A DNA stretch of 51,496 nucleotides, from the NCBI RefSeq assembly GCF_001295795.1, contig NZ_LJHY01000027.1, forward strand, positions 1 through 51,496, in the 5' to 3' direction. Every line of letters begins with the position of its first letter. The stretch's first letter is position 1. Below are positions 16,458-25,816 of the stretch, one piece after another. Made by a program: the position numbers and the translations under genes. Under the pieces are notes generated by a model. That model was not told the origin of the DNA. It did not search any database and saw nothing but the letters and a program-made list of their open reading frames with translations. This stretch comes from Novosphingobium sp. AAP83 (lineage in GTDB: Bacteria; Pseudomonadota; Alphaproteobacteria; Sphingomonadales; Sphingomonadaceae).

Positions 16458-18956
16458 TCAGAAGTTATACGTCAGACGGCCCGTGATCCGGCGTGGTAGC
16501 ACCGGGCGGCCCACAAAGAACGCGCCATTGGCGACTTGGTTGGAATCCTGCCGCGGCGATCCTTCGGTAACGGCATCGGTGTTGAACAGATTGAACACGT
16601 TGACGCTCACCCGCAGCGAACCGGTTGCCACCGGCACCTTGTAGCCCGCATCAAGGTTTGCAATGTTCCAGCCATCCAGTTCGATCAGGTTGTTCGATGC
16701 GGTAAAGTTCGGGCCGGTATAGTTGGTGAACAGCGACAGATCGAACGCGCCATCATCATAATACAGTCCGGCGTTGTAAAGCAGTTCCGGCTGCCGCTCG
16801 ACCCGCTTGCCGATGTTGGCAGGCGTGGTGTCAAAGGCTGTGAACTTGCTCTTTTGCAGGGTAATGTTGCCGTTGAAACGCAAGTTCTGCACCAGCCGCA
16901 CGTCGATCGTGCCTTCCGCGCCATACGATTCAGCGCCCACCAGATTGACCCGTTCAATCAGCCCGCCCTGCCCATCGTTGACGAACAGTACCTGCCGACG
17001 ATTATCAAGTTTGGTATAGAAGCCGGACACCGTCATGGTCAGGCCCGGCTTACTCATCTTGAAGCCCACCTCGGCCTGCTTGATGATCTCGGCAGTGTAG
17101 CTTTGCGTGCCGGGGGAAAGGCTGGCATCGGCTGCCGTACCCGCAGGCAACGGACGGAACGCGGCAGAGCGCAGTTCGGGGAAGAAGAACCCGCGCGATG
17201 CATTGGCATAAACGCTCATGTCATCGGTCAGCTTGTAAAGCGCACCTGCCGCCAAGGCCCACTCGGTCACGCTCACATCGCCCGTCAGGAAGCCACCATT
17301 GCCCCAGATCACGTCACGCAGCGCTGTTGACAGGTTCGGCGTGGCAGCATCAGTCACCGCCGTTGCTGTGCGTTCGCGACTGATCGCCCCACGCATGTGT
17401 TCCACACGGAAACCGATGTCGAAGTTGACGCGGTCCCCGATCTTCATCTGATCGGCGATATAACCGGCATAGCGCTCTGCTTCGTGGCGATTGTTTACAT
17501 AACCAGCACCGGCATTCAGCAAGCCATTGCGCGAAACCACGGTTTGCGCAGACGTGACCGGGTTGGTGATCGTCAGGTTCACAAGGCGTGGCTGATTGTT
17601 GAATTCGGCCAGGAATGTGGTGGTCACATTGCGATCACCGGCGCTGGCATTGCCGTAAAACCCGCCCAGCGTGAAAGCGTGATCGACCGAACCGGTTTGC
17701 AACTTCTTGGTAAGGTTCACTTCTGCGGTGAAATCATGGACAGGCCGATCGCGGTCGGTAATGCGATTGGCAAACAGCAGGAAATTGGCCGGCACAGCGC
17801 CCCCGCCTGCAAAGGTGAATTGCGCATTGGCCAATGTGCCAAGGCTGCGATTGGTCAAAAAGCTTTGCAGCGTTTCAGGCACGTTGATCACGCCATCGCC
17901 ATCAGACCACAGGCCGAACTTGTGCTTGTAATCGCTGTACTTCACCCGGCCGTTGAGGCCCCAACCGCTATCTCCGAAGTCCTTTTCGAAGGTCAGCCCA
18001 AGCATGCCGCCACGGGTCGAAACGCCCTCACCGATGTCAGACGCAAACGCGCCTCCGCCGGGCGTGTTGAAGCCGAGGTTTGCAGCGAAATCGTTTTGCA
18101 CCGAATTGACGAGGTTTCCGTCATTTCCGGCAAGCCGCGAGCGCGTTGGCCCGTCCAGCGGTATTGGCAGGTAGAACTGGACCCGGTCATTGATATACTG
18201 GCCCAGCAGCTTCACATTGCCACTACCATCGGCGAAACGATATTCCAGATTGCCGCGAAACTGTCCGCCCTTGGTGTCCAGATTGGTGCGGATCGGGCCT
18301 TTGTCGATGCGGTAAAAGCCCGACATGCCAAAGTAGAAATTGTTGCCAAGCGGTCCGCTGAGCGCCACATCGCCGCGATACCGGTCGCGCTGCGCTACTT
18401 CGAGTTGGACCGTGCCTTCAAGCTGGTCGCCGCCTGATTTGCTGATGTAGTTGATCAGGCCCGCAACCGAGCCAGGACCGAACAAGTTGGAAACACCGCC
18501 CCGCACGAATTCCAGACGGCTGATGCCCAGATCGTTGCGCGCGTAAACATCATAAGCCGATGAATTGAGGCCGAAAGAGGAAAGCACCGTCACACCGTCA
18601 TACATCAGCGGCGTGAACTGGTACTGCCCGCCCGATGGCAGGCCGCGAATGAAGATGTTGGCCGCAACTTCGCCGCCACCGCCATCGGCCTTGATCGACG
18701 GGATGGTGTTGAGAATGTCGGCCTGACTGGTCACGCCTGTCCGCGCCAAAGCATCTTCGCCAAGCTGGCTAACCGCAAGTGGCGTATCAAGCGCGACGCG
18801 CGAACGGCTTGTGCCGGTAACGATAATTTCCGCGTCAGGTGCGCCTTCAGTTTCTGCGGGATCACCAGCCTGCGTGCTTGCTTGTGCATACACGTTTGTT
18901 GGGATCAGGGCCGCCAGCGAAATACCAGCCATGGCTGCTGTCAGAACCAGCTTCAT
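16458..18956 (-). CDS. TonB-dependent outer-membrane receptor (sugar-type)
   Basis: 832 residues. The N-terminus MKLVLTAAMAGISLAAL with NVYAQA is a signal peptide; EIIVTGTS is a TonB-box-like segment. The plug covers roughly residues 60-170 (SRLEFVRGGVSNLFGPGSVAG), then a 22-strand barrel ends in the C-terminal aromatic GRLTYNF. I chose the ATG at 18956, which has GAGGAG seven bases upstream, over 18971. It is first gene of the leftward operon with glycerate kinase, hydrolase, transporter and hexokinase, so it probably brings the glycoside across the outer membrane. The divergent ROK regulator is 106 bases away. Confidence 0.9.
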   Translation of the reverse strand: MKLVLTAAMAGISLAALIPTNVYAQASTQAGDPAETEGAPDAEIIVTGTSRSRVALDTPLAVSQLGEDALARTGVTSQADILNTIPSIKADGGGGEVAANIFIRGLPSGGQYQFTPLMYDGVTVLSSFGLNSSAYDVYARNDLGISRLEFVRGGVSNLFGPGSVAGLINYISKSGGDQLEGTVQLEVAQRDRYRGDVALSGPLGNNFYFGMSGFYRIDKGPIRTNLDTKGGQFRGNLEYRFADGSGNVKLLGQYINDRVQFYLPIPLDGPTRSRLAGNDGNLVNSVQNDFAANLGFNTPGGGAFASDIGEGVSTRGGMLGLTFEKDFGDSGWGLNGRVKYSDYKHKFGLWSDGDGVINVPETLQSFLTNRSLGTLANAQFTFAGGGAVPANFLLFANRITDRDRPVHDFTAEVNLTKKLQTGSVDHAFTLGGFYGNASAGDRNVTTTFLAEFNNQPRLVNLTITNPVTSAQTVVSRNGLLNAGAGYVNNRHEAERYAGYIADQMKIGDRVNFDIGFRVEHMRGAISRERTATAVTDAATPNLSTALRDVIWGNGGFLTGDVSVTEWALAAGALYKLTDDMSVYANASRGFFFPELRSAAFRPLPAGTAADASLSPGTQSYTAEIIKQAEVGFKMSKPGLTMTVSGFYTKLDNRRQVLFVNDGQGGLIERVNLVGAESYGAEGTIDVRLVQNLRFNGNITLQKSKFTAFDTTPANIGKRVERQPELLYNAGLYYDDGAFDLSLFTNYTGPNFTASNNLIELDGWNIANLDAGYKVPVATGSLRVSVNVFNLFNTDAVTEGSPRQDSNQVANGAFFVGRPVLPRRITGRLTYNF

Positions 18957-19037
18957 CGACACTCTCCTCACCTGATAGCCCTTGATGGGACTTTCGTTGG
19001 ACTAGCGATTATCACCCACTCGATTCTATTACAACCC

Positions 19038-19058
19038 ATAATGAGTATTATAATGAGT
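19038..19058. promoter_or_regulatory. Direct repeat in the divergent ROK/TonB-receptor promoter, candidate operator
   Basis: The nonamer ATAATGAGT occurs at 19038-19046 and again at 19050-19058, a 12-base period. It lies between the receptor start (18956) and the ROK regulator. ROK repressors normally bind AT-rich dyads in their own promoters, so this is a plausible binding region, although the repeats are direct rather than inverted. Confidence 0.35.
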
Positions 19059-19062
19059 GAAA

Positions 19063-20241
19063 ATGTTGCCAGCGCGCTCCGGTTCTGCGATGGTGCGTGC
19101 GATGACAGTGCACGCCCACGAAGACCATTTCCAAAAACCCTCCGAAAGCGAGGCGAATATCCTGAGCTACGTGCTGCGCAATCGCGGCACCACGCAGCCC
19201 GAGATCGCGCGCAATTGCGAACTTTCGCAGCAGACCGTTTCACGTCTGGTCAATGAACTGGTCGATCGCGGCGCGCTGGCCCAAGGGGGCCGCAAGGCAA
19301 GCGGGCGCAGAGGGCAGCCCAGCGTCACGATCAACATTGCACCCGAATACGCCTATTCGCTCGGCATTGCTTTGATGACCGATGCGATGTCGGTCTTGCT
19401 CATGGACTTTGCGGGCAACGTGGTCGATTACGATTACGTCGCAATGCCTGTGATGACGCGCAAAGCGGTGTTCGACCGGTTGGGAGGCGTCAAGCAGCGC
19501 TTTCTGGACCGGACGCCCAGTGCGCGCGAACGGCTGACCGGCGTCGGTATCGGCATTTCAGGTTACTGCCTTGATGGCAAGTCGCGCTACAATCCACCCC
19601 GCGCGCTTGATGACTGGGCCATGGTGCCGATCGATGAGGTCTTCAGCGATGCCCTCTCGCTGCCCGCTTGGGTCGAAAATGACGCCAATGCCGCCGCCAT
19701 AGGTGAGAGTTTTCTGGGCGCCGGGCGCGATCACGCAAACTTTGTCTATGTGTTCATGGCTGCGGGTCTGGGTGGCGGGGTGGTCAGCAATCACCGCTTG
19801 ATGCGCGGAACCCATGGCAATGGCGGAGAAATCGGCCTGATCCTGCCTTGGCGCCTGTTTCAATTGCCCACACTGGAAACGCTGCTCCAATCTATCCGCA
19901 AGGCAGGCGTCGATCTGGATGGTATATCGAAAATGGTCTCGGACTTTGACCCCGATTGGCCGGGCGTTGACGAATGGATCGAAAAAAGCCGCGATCCCTT
20001 GTCACTTATCGCATCGGCCATCGCCGCCCTGCTCGATCCCGAAGTGATTGTGCTGGGCGGCCGTCTGCCAAAGACTCTGGCACAGAAAATCATTCCCGCC
20101 ATCGAACTGTTTGACGATGCCCGGCGGCAGGAACCGCGCCCCTTGCCCAAGATCATCATTTCGCAAACGCACGTCGATGCTTGCGCGATTGGGGCCGCCA
20201 TCATTCCGCTCGAACAAAAGTTCTTCGCAACTATGCTATGA
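19063..20241 (+). CDS. ROK-family transcriptional repressor
   Basis: About 392 residues. An N-terminal winged helix (NILSYVLRNRGTTQPEIAR, then SQQTVSRLVNELVDRG and a GRRGQP wing end) is fused to a ROK sugar-sensing domain with VGIGISGYC and WVENDANAAAIGE. The usual Cys-rich zinc motif after GNGGEIG is lost, as is common in ROK regulators. The start is uncertain: ATGs at 19063, 19090 and 19102 all lack a strong ribosome site, and a GTG at 19057 would fall in the repeat operator. It is divergent from the TonB-receptor operon and is its likely repressor, relieved by a sugar or glycoside. Confidence 0.85.
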   Translation: MLPARSGSAMVRAMTVHAHEDHFQKPSESEANILSYVLRNRGTTQPEIARNCELSQQTVSRLVNELVDRGALAQGGRKASGRRGQPSVTINIAPEYAYSLGIALMTDAMSVLLMDFAGNVVDYDYVAMPVMTRKAVFDRLGGVKQRFLDRTPSARERLTGVGIGISGYCLDGKSRYNPPRALDDWAMVPIDEVFSDALSLPAWVENDANAAAIGESFLGAGRDHANFVYVFMAAGLGGGVVSNHRLMRGTHGNGGEIGLILPWRLFQLPTLETLLQSIRKAGVDLDGISKMVSDFDPDWPGVDEWIEKSRDPLSLIASAIAALLDPEVIVLGGRLPKTLAQKIIPAIELFDDARRQEPRPLPKIIISQTHVDACAIGAAIIPLEQKFFATML

Positions 20242-20452
20242 ATTCAAATGTCGGTCATGAGATCAGACTGCATAATCCCGCGCACCGGACCTTTTAGCCG
20301 TAGCGGCGTAACTGCTTGACACAAGGTGCCCGCTTTCAGGCAATCCGCGGGAAGTTTCAAAGTCGGAAAGTACGGTACAAGACGATCTTACGGCTGAAGG
20401 CGGCGACGTATTCAATGATGATAGGGATTGCGTGCAGCCCGCCCGGTACAGG

Positions 20453-21577
20453 CTATTTTCCTCTGAGGCGCGAGGCATAAAGCCCCATCCGGTTCCGCAC
20501 AGGTGCTTCATCCCCCACATTGGCAGGCAGGCCCAACGCTGGCAGAGTCTCACGGGCGGCAACACTTCCAGCTGCCGGATCATCGGCAATAGCGGCTAGG
20601 ATGGCGGCCCGCTGATCGGCGGGCAGGCGTGCTTTCAATTCGGTCGCGACCAGCAGTGGCAGATGGGATTGCAGTGGTTCGCTATCGTAAAGATCGGGCA
20701 CAGCGGCAATCAGCAGCAGGTTGCGCGCCCGTTGGGTGAGGTCTGGAACCTGAGCGGCGGGCCACTTTGCGATCTGGCGCTGCACTCTGGCCAGCGCACT
20801 GGCGGTCGCGGGATCGGGAGCGGTTACCGCAATGGGCGCAATATGCCTGGCAGGTGCCGCAGCAATCGCAAGATCAGCGCGGGGCATACGCGGGCTGGGC
20901 CAGTGCCAGACGACTGCGGAAAGACCCAGCCACGCCGAAAACATCAGCAAATAGGGCCAGCCGCGCCGCCACAGCCGGGCCACCAGTAGCGTTACGCCCG
21001 CAGTGCCCGCGAGCGCCAACAAAGCTCCACTAGCCGCACGTGTGCCCGACCCTGTAAGCGCCGTTTGAATTGCAACGCTGGCCCATTGCGCGGGCAAAAG
21101 GACAAGCAGCCAATCCGGCCACAAGCCTGGCCAAGCCGAGGCTGTTAACAGCATAGTCGCCTCACCGCTGACCACAGATACGGCGATCCACCAGCCCTTA
21201 GCGGCTACGGTACGGGCAAACAGGGTGCCCCGCGCGGAAAAGCTGATGCTGGCGATGATAAGCGCCAGTACGGTTGAGAACGGGTTCGGCAGCGGCGGCA
21301 TGCCCAGCATATGGGCCAACAGTATGAGAACCGCTCCGGCCAGCAGAGCCAATAGGACACCGATCCACAGGCGTCCTGCAGCGGCGGCTCCGATCATGCC
21401 AACGCCCATAAGGCCCACTGCCAGTATCGGGCCACCCACCAACGCCAGCGGTGCCGGCGCGGGCACGTCCGCAAGCAGCAGCATCGCCAGGGCCGGTGCC
21501 ACAACCCCGGCCAGTGCCGCGGCTAACCACGCTAGAGGCGAAAAAGACAGGGGCTGCGCGTGCGACAAGGGCTTCAT
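20453..21577 (-). CDS. Polytopic membrane protein of unknown function
   Basis: About 374 residues from the ATG at 21577 (an ATG at 21604 is also possible). Eight hydrophobic segments fill the first 240 residues, for example LAWLAAALAGVVAP, WIGVLLALLAGAV and YLLMFSAWLGLSAVV. A soluble tail of about 130 residues rich in Ala, Asp and Arg follows. I do not recognise the family. It lies downstream of the DUF3604 lipoprotein gene on the same strand after a 269-base gap, so co-transcription is possible but not shown. Confidence 0.6.
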   Translation of the reverse strand: MKPLSHAQPLSFSPLAWLAAALAGVVAPALAMLLLADVPAPAPLALVGGPILAVGLMGVGMIGAAAAGRLWIGVLLALLAGAVLILLAHMLGMPPLPNPFSTVLALIIASISFSARGTLFARTVAAKGWWIAVSVVSGEATMLLTASAWPGLWPDWLLVLLPAQWASVAIQTALTGSGTRAASGALLALAGTAGVTLLVARLWRRGWPYLLMFSAWLGLSAVVWHWPSPRMPRADLAIAAAPARHIAPIAVTAPDPATASALARVQRQIAKWPAAQVPDLTQRARNLLLIAAVPDLYDSEPLQSHLPLLVATELKARLPADQRAAILAAIADDPAAGSVAARETLPALGLPANVGDEAPVRNRMGLYASRLRGK

Positions 21578-21846
21578 AAGGCTGACTCTGATCGAAGCGC
21601 CAGGCATTGTCGAGCAGGGACAATCAATATCACCCTGTTTGGGCGAGATTGGAGCCCGTTTCCGCAGCACGGGTCGCAGCCTCCGGTGCGCAACGGCCTT
21701 ATCGGCACATGCCCATGCGAAGGCTTCAGCCCGAACAATACGCAGGCCGAAGCAGAACTGAGGCCCCTTCCTTCACGCACCCCTAACGCCTGCATTGGCT
21801 GGAAAATCAGTCGCGGGTACTGCGGCTTTCGCCAAAGTCCTGTGAA
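21578..21846. other. Intergenic region without recognised feature
   Basis: 269 bases between two leftward genes. Short open frames exist on both strands but show no recognisable protein features. I see no clear terminator hairpin. Confidence 0.35.
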
Positions 21847-23736
21847 TTAGCGCCTCGTCGGATCATACCAGATGGCTGAAGTGAACGCCCTCTCCTGAAT
21901 GGATACGGGCAGATCAGCGGGAACCGCCCGCCCCAGTCGCGCCGAGTCATACGTGGACCAGCGCGGCGTCGGGATTTCCAGAACGCGCACGTAATAGGCC
22001 GCCGCTACATCGGGATCGAATGTCGGATCGGTCCAGTTCGAAGCCAGCATCGCCGCACCGATCGTGTTCGTATAAGTCGCCTGTGCAGCGTCAACCGTAT
22101 TGCCGACCGGTTCCGGCTTGCCGGTTCCCGGCGCTCTCTTGCGCTGGCCACCCAGCGCAACGTCGAACACAGCCTCGTGCGTAACCCCGCGCTTGACCCA
22201 GATTTTCACAATCTGGATACGATCAAGGTTCGCACCGTCCGGATCTTTCAGCGCCCACAGCGCAAACGCAGGCGCGCGCCCTAGCGGCAGCCGCCCGAGC
22301 GTCCCACCCATCGGCACACCTGCGCGATAAGCCCGCGCGACCCAACCCGAATTGCCGACCGGGATGTTCCACATATCCAACCCGCCAAAGAACCGGACCT
22401 GCATACGCGGCCCGGTGGTGGCATAAGTTTCCTTGCGGTGAAGCGCATCAAACACCCCGGCGCGCGTGTTTTCCCCAGCCCAGACCGCCGTCAGCCCCGA
22501 AGAACTGAACTTGCGGAAATCCGAACCCGTGGCGCAATACGTGCAGTCCATCCGCAACTGGGCCGTCCCGTCGCGATTGCCCGTGGTACCAAAATAGTTC
22601 TTCTCGATCACCGGCGACATCGAAAGATGGCTATCCGTCCCGCCGATCACCCCGAACCGGTAGGGATTGAAACCATCTCCATCCTGCATCGCAAGGCCCG
22701 TCTTGAGGGCGTCGCGCACATAGCCACCAGCAAATTTGGTAATTGGCGTCGTGCTGCCGGGGAACGTCTCCATCAGTTCAAAATTGGCGAACTCGTCGTT
22801 GGGAGAAAGGCTCGGGTGCGCTTCCGACGTGCCCTTGGTCTGGGTAATCTCGACCACAGGCTCATTGCGTGATCGGGTGGCAACATAGGCTGCCGTCATC
22901 TTCTTGCCGAACGAATCCGTCGTGCCAAACATCTCCCCGTTACTGATGTTGGGGTTGTGCGGGATGGCCAGCACATTGCGTCCGGACTGGCGGTTACCTT
23001 CAAGGAAATTCCAAAGGTCTTCCGGCCGGTTGCTGTCCATCGATGTGAAAGGCAACGGCCCTGTGTCGCCCCGATAAATCACATTGCGGTGAATTTCTCC
23101 GCCATTTTGCGCCCCTGTCCACTCATAGGCGATCAGCGCGGTGAACTTGCCCGGATCATTCTGGCGATTGGCAATGTTGACCGTGCGGGTCCACGTATCA
23201 GCCGAAGCCTGATCAGACGCGGCCCGTTCTGGCGTGAAATAATCCTTGTTACCCGCGCGGATTGCCGCGCCCATCGCAAGGAATGCCTGACCCGATACCA
23301 GCGGATTTGGGTTAAGCAGGTTGGCTGCAACCGCCACGGTCGACAGCGGGTTGGACGGGTCTGCCGCCTCATTGACCACGCCAACAAACTCCGAATGATC
23401 CGTCACCGCCAGAAAATCCAGTGGCCGGTCAAGCTGGTAGACACCCCCCGCCGGATGCGCCAGCGGCGCGCCCTTGGCAAAGTTGAACGCGTCATCGGGC
23501 GTTGCTGTCGTGGTGAACACAAAGGCGTCAAATGACCATGCGGTATGGAGATGCAGATCGCCCCACAGCACGCGCGTGGGATCGGCTTCGGCAGGCGGCG
23601 TCGGCGATGCGGTCGGCGTCGGAGTACCGCCGCCCGGCAGCACAACAAGGCCATCGGATTTTGATGAATCGTTACAGGCGCTTGTCATCAGCAAAACGCC
23701 AAGCAGCGGCACTAAGCCCTTGTTGCGATGGTACAT
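21847..23736 (-). CDS. DUF3604 family lipoprotein (PHP-like metal phosphoesterase fold)
   Basis: 629 residues. The start at 23736 has GGAG upstream and gives a lipoprotein signal: hydrophobic stretch then LMTSAC with lipidation Cys21. A Thr/Pro-rich linker follows. The mature part is DUF3604: LWGDLHLHTAWSFDA carries the HxH metal pair, VTDHSEF a second, and IGGTDSHLS a third, resembling the PHP phosphoesterase metal centre. The C-terminus carries a beta-rich domain. It is encoded after HupE-like and PpiC-like genes, on the same strand. The substrate of DUF3604 proteins is not established as far as I know. Confidence 0.82.
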   Translation of the reverse strand: MYHRNKGLVPLLGVLLMTSACNDSSKSDGLVVLPGGGTPTPTASPTPPAEADPTRVLWGDLHLHTAWSFDAFVFTTTATPDDAFNFAKGAPLAHPAGGVYQLDRPLDFLAVTDHSEFVGVVNEAADPSNPLSTVAVAANLLNPNPLVSGQAFLAMGAAIRAGNKDYFTPERAASDQASADTWTRTVNIANRQNDPGKFTALIAYEWTGAQNGGEIHRNVIYRGDTGPLPFTSMDSNRPEDLWNFLEGNRQSGRNVLAIPHNPNISNGEMFGTTDSFGKKMTAAYVATRSRNEPVVEITQTKGTSEAHPSLSPNDEFANFELMETFPGSTTPITKFAGGYVRDALKTGLAMQDGDGFNPYRFGVIGGTDSHLSMSPVIEKNYFGTTGNRDGTAQLRMDCTYCATGSDFRKFSSSGLTAVWAGENTRAGVFDALHRKETYATTGPRMQVRFFGGLDMWNIPVGNSGWVARAYRAGVPMGGTLGRLPLGRAPAFALWALKDPDGANLDRIQIVKIWVKRGVTHEAVFDVALGGQRKRAPGTGKPEPVGNTVDAAQATYTNTIGAAMLASNWTDPTFDPDVAAAYYVRVLEIPTPRWSTYDSARLGRAVPADLPVSIQERAFTSAIWYDPTRR

Positions 23737-23827
23737 GCTCTTCTCCAAGTACCCGTCGGCCACTGTCGGCCTACCCCCCGGGTCACGTAATAAAATCGGC
23801 GGTCAGACCGGGCAGCACGGCCGCCCG

Positions 23828-24826
23828 TCAGAACGCCATGACTCTTTCAATGGTCCAGAACGCCGCCAATGAACCGATCGCATATGTGCAAACACGATAG
23901 GCCCTCTGCCGCAGTTGCGGCCCCAGCGCACGCGTCACACGGCCAATGGCAAGAATCACGATCACAAAGGCAATCTGGCCCAACTCCACGCCTATGTTGA
24001 AGCCCAGCAGCGACAACGGAATCTCGTGGGCGGGAAGACCGATGGCCGCTAGCGCTCCGGCAAAGCCGAGCCCGTGCAGCAGCCCAAACACAAAGGCCAG
24101 AACCGCCGGCCGCAATCCGGTTGCACCGTCAGGACTGGCCGCAGACCGGACCAATTCCACCGCCAGCATCAGGATCGACAAGGCGATCAAAGCCTCTGCC
24201 AGCGCCGACGGAACAGCTATAACGCCCAGCGCAGCCATTGACAGGGTGATGCTGTGGGCAAGCGTGAAAGAGGAAATGCTGAGCAGCACAGCCCGCGACC
24301 GCTTCACATAGAGCACCATTCCCAGCACGAACAACAGATGGTCATAACCGGCCAGAATGTGCTCGGTGCCCAGCCCGGCATAAATCCGGATCACATCCAG
24401 CGGCCCATTGGCACCGGGCACGGTAAACGCGGGATTGGCCGGACGGACCAACCGCGTTGCCACCTCGCCCGAAGCAAACTGGATGCGGACAAGTCCATCG
24501 ATCATGGTGTGCGAAAGCCCATCCAGCGTAATCGTGGTTGCGGCCAACCCTTCGGCACAAGTCACCACCATTCGGCTTACGGCAGATGATCCTGCCACCC
24601 ACGGCAGCCCGCCGCTAACCTTGCACCCCGCTGCGAAGCGTGGCGAAACCGGCGGTGCCATGCCATTGGTAACCGGCACCCTCCAGATCACGTCATAGCG
24701 TCCTGCGGCCGTCTCTTTGATATCCAGATAAACCGGCCGAACCTCATGGGCCTCAGCGCGGCCCGCTCCCAGCAGGACCAGCGCCAGCGCCATGATAATG
24801 GCCAGAACACCTGAAAGATGCCTCAC
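23828..24826 (-). CDS. HupE/UreJ_2 family membrane protein
   Basis: 332 residues. A signal peptide ends near RAEAHEVRP, and an exported N-terminal domain of about 130 residues follows. A six- to seven-helix membrane domain has the family blocks GTEHILAGYDHLLFVLG, TLAHSITLSMA and FGLLHGLGFAGAL with conserved His, Asp and Glu residues. HupE/UreJ relatives are thought to move nickel or other transition metals. It overlaps the PpiC gene by four bases, so the two are translationally coupled, and 91 bases separate it from the DUF3604 gene. Metal identity is not visible. Confidence 0.85.
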   Translation of the reverse strand: MRHLSGVLAIIMALALVLLGAGRAEAHEVRPVYLDIKETAAGRYDVIWRVPVTNGMAPPVSPRFAAGCKVSGGLPWVAGSSAVSRMVVTCAEGLAATTITLDGLSHTMIDGLVRIQFASGEVATRLVRPANPAFTVPGANGPLDVIRIYAGLGTEHILAGYDHLLFVLGMVLYVKRSRAVLLSISSFTLAHSITLSMAALGVIAVPSALAEALIALSILMLAVELVRSAASPDGATGLRPAVLAFVFGLLHGLGFAGALAAIGLPAHEIPLSLLGFNIGVELGQIAFVIVILAIGRVTRALGPQLRQRAYRVCTYAIGSLAAFWTIERVMAF

Positions 24827-25734
24827 CGCGCTTGGCCTGCGTTACTCGCGCTCAGTTCAAGCAACGCCTTTTCATCGACTGTAATCTTGTAGCGGCTGCG
24901 CAGTTCACGATCTTGCCGCTCGCGGGCAGTCCGGATCGCCTGCGCGCGCCAGCCTGCCTCGACCGAGCGCCTTGCTTCGGCAAAGCTCAATGCCTGGCCC
25001 GGCTTGCGCCCGGTCAGCAATACCGCGTGGAAACCATAGCCGGATTCGACCGGGCCTTGCCATTCGCCCACGGGCAACTTGCCAAGTACATCAGCAAACG
25101 CTGTGCCAAAGTTGCGCAGCACGTCGGCACGCGACGTCCCCTGATAGCAACGCGGAAATGGAATGGCGATGATACCGGCAGGAATTGCTGCCGGATCACG
25201 GATCGCGGCAGGGGAAAGGTTAACGACCGCAACCTTGGCCGCATTCAATCCGGCTGCCCCGTCACCAAAATAGACCTGACAGAACCCGAACGCCGATGGT
25301 GCGGTGTAATCACCGGGCGTCTTGTTAAAAAACGCGCGAAGTTCGGCCTCGGTCGGCGTTGTGTCATTGTCCTGCGAACCCGTCAGGAAATCAAACTTCT
25401 GGGCCATGCGCCGGCGGACGATGGTATCATCGCGATCAAGGCCAAGCGCCTGCGCTTCACGATAGCGCATTTCCTCGTCCTCATAGACCTTCACCGCCGC
25501 GCGAAGCTCGTCAACGCTGGGAGGACGCCCGAACTGCCCCTGCCACACGTTGCGAAGCCATCGAAGTTCAGTAGCCCCTACCTCGATCTCGGTCGGTGCA
25601 GCTTGAGGACGGGCGACCAGTCCATAAATCCCGCAGATGGCAGCCCCGATAATGAGGAATTGCACCAGCGGCTGCGCGGTCGACGCGATCAAGTATTTCC
25701 GAATGCCAGTCGCTCCCCACCTCTTGTCGACCAT
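24823..25734 (-). CDS. PpiC-type (parvulin) peptidyl-prolyl isomerase, membrane-anchored
   Basis: About 303 residues. One membrane anchor (LVQFLIIGAAICGIYGLVA) near the N-terminus leaves the rest in the periplasm. A SurA/PrsA-like N-terminal region is followed by a parvulin-like domain at about 175-265 (GKLPVGEWQGPVESGYGFHAVLL is the typical end). The ATG at 25734 is preferred over a TTG at 25770. It overlaps the HupE-like gene by four bases. It probably folds or stabilises a partner made by the same operon. Parvulin active-site residues are only partly conserved, so a chaperone role without isomerase activity is possible. Confidence 0.78.
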   Translation of the reverse strand: MVDKRWGATGIRKYLIASTAQPLVQFLIIGAAICGIYGLVARPQAAPTEIEVGATELRWLRNVWQGQFGRPPSVDELRAAVKVYEDEEMRYREAQALGLDRDDTIVRRRMAQKFDFLTGSQDNDTTPTEAELRAFFNKTPGDYTAPSAFGFCQVYFGDGAAGLNAAKVAVVNLSPAAIRDPAAIPAGIIAIPFPRCYQGTSRADVLRNFGTAFADVLGKLPVGEWQGPVESGYGFHAVLLTGRKPGQALSFAEARRSVEAGWRAQAIRTARERQDRELRSRYKITVDEKALLELSASNAGQAR

Positions 25735-25816
25735 TCGTGTGCGGGCTAGTTTGCAGCCTTGCAAGGCCAACTATTTGATAATGCTATAAGTATTACTACC
25801 TTATGGCCAGATGATA

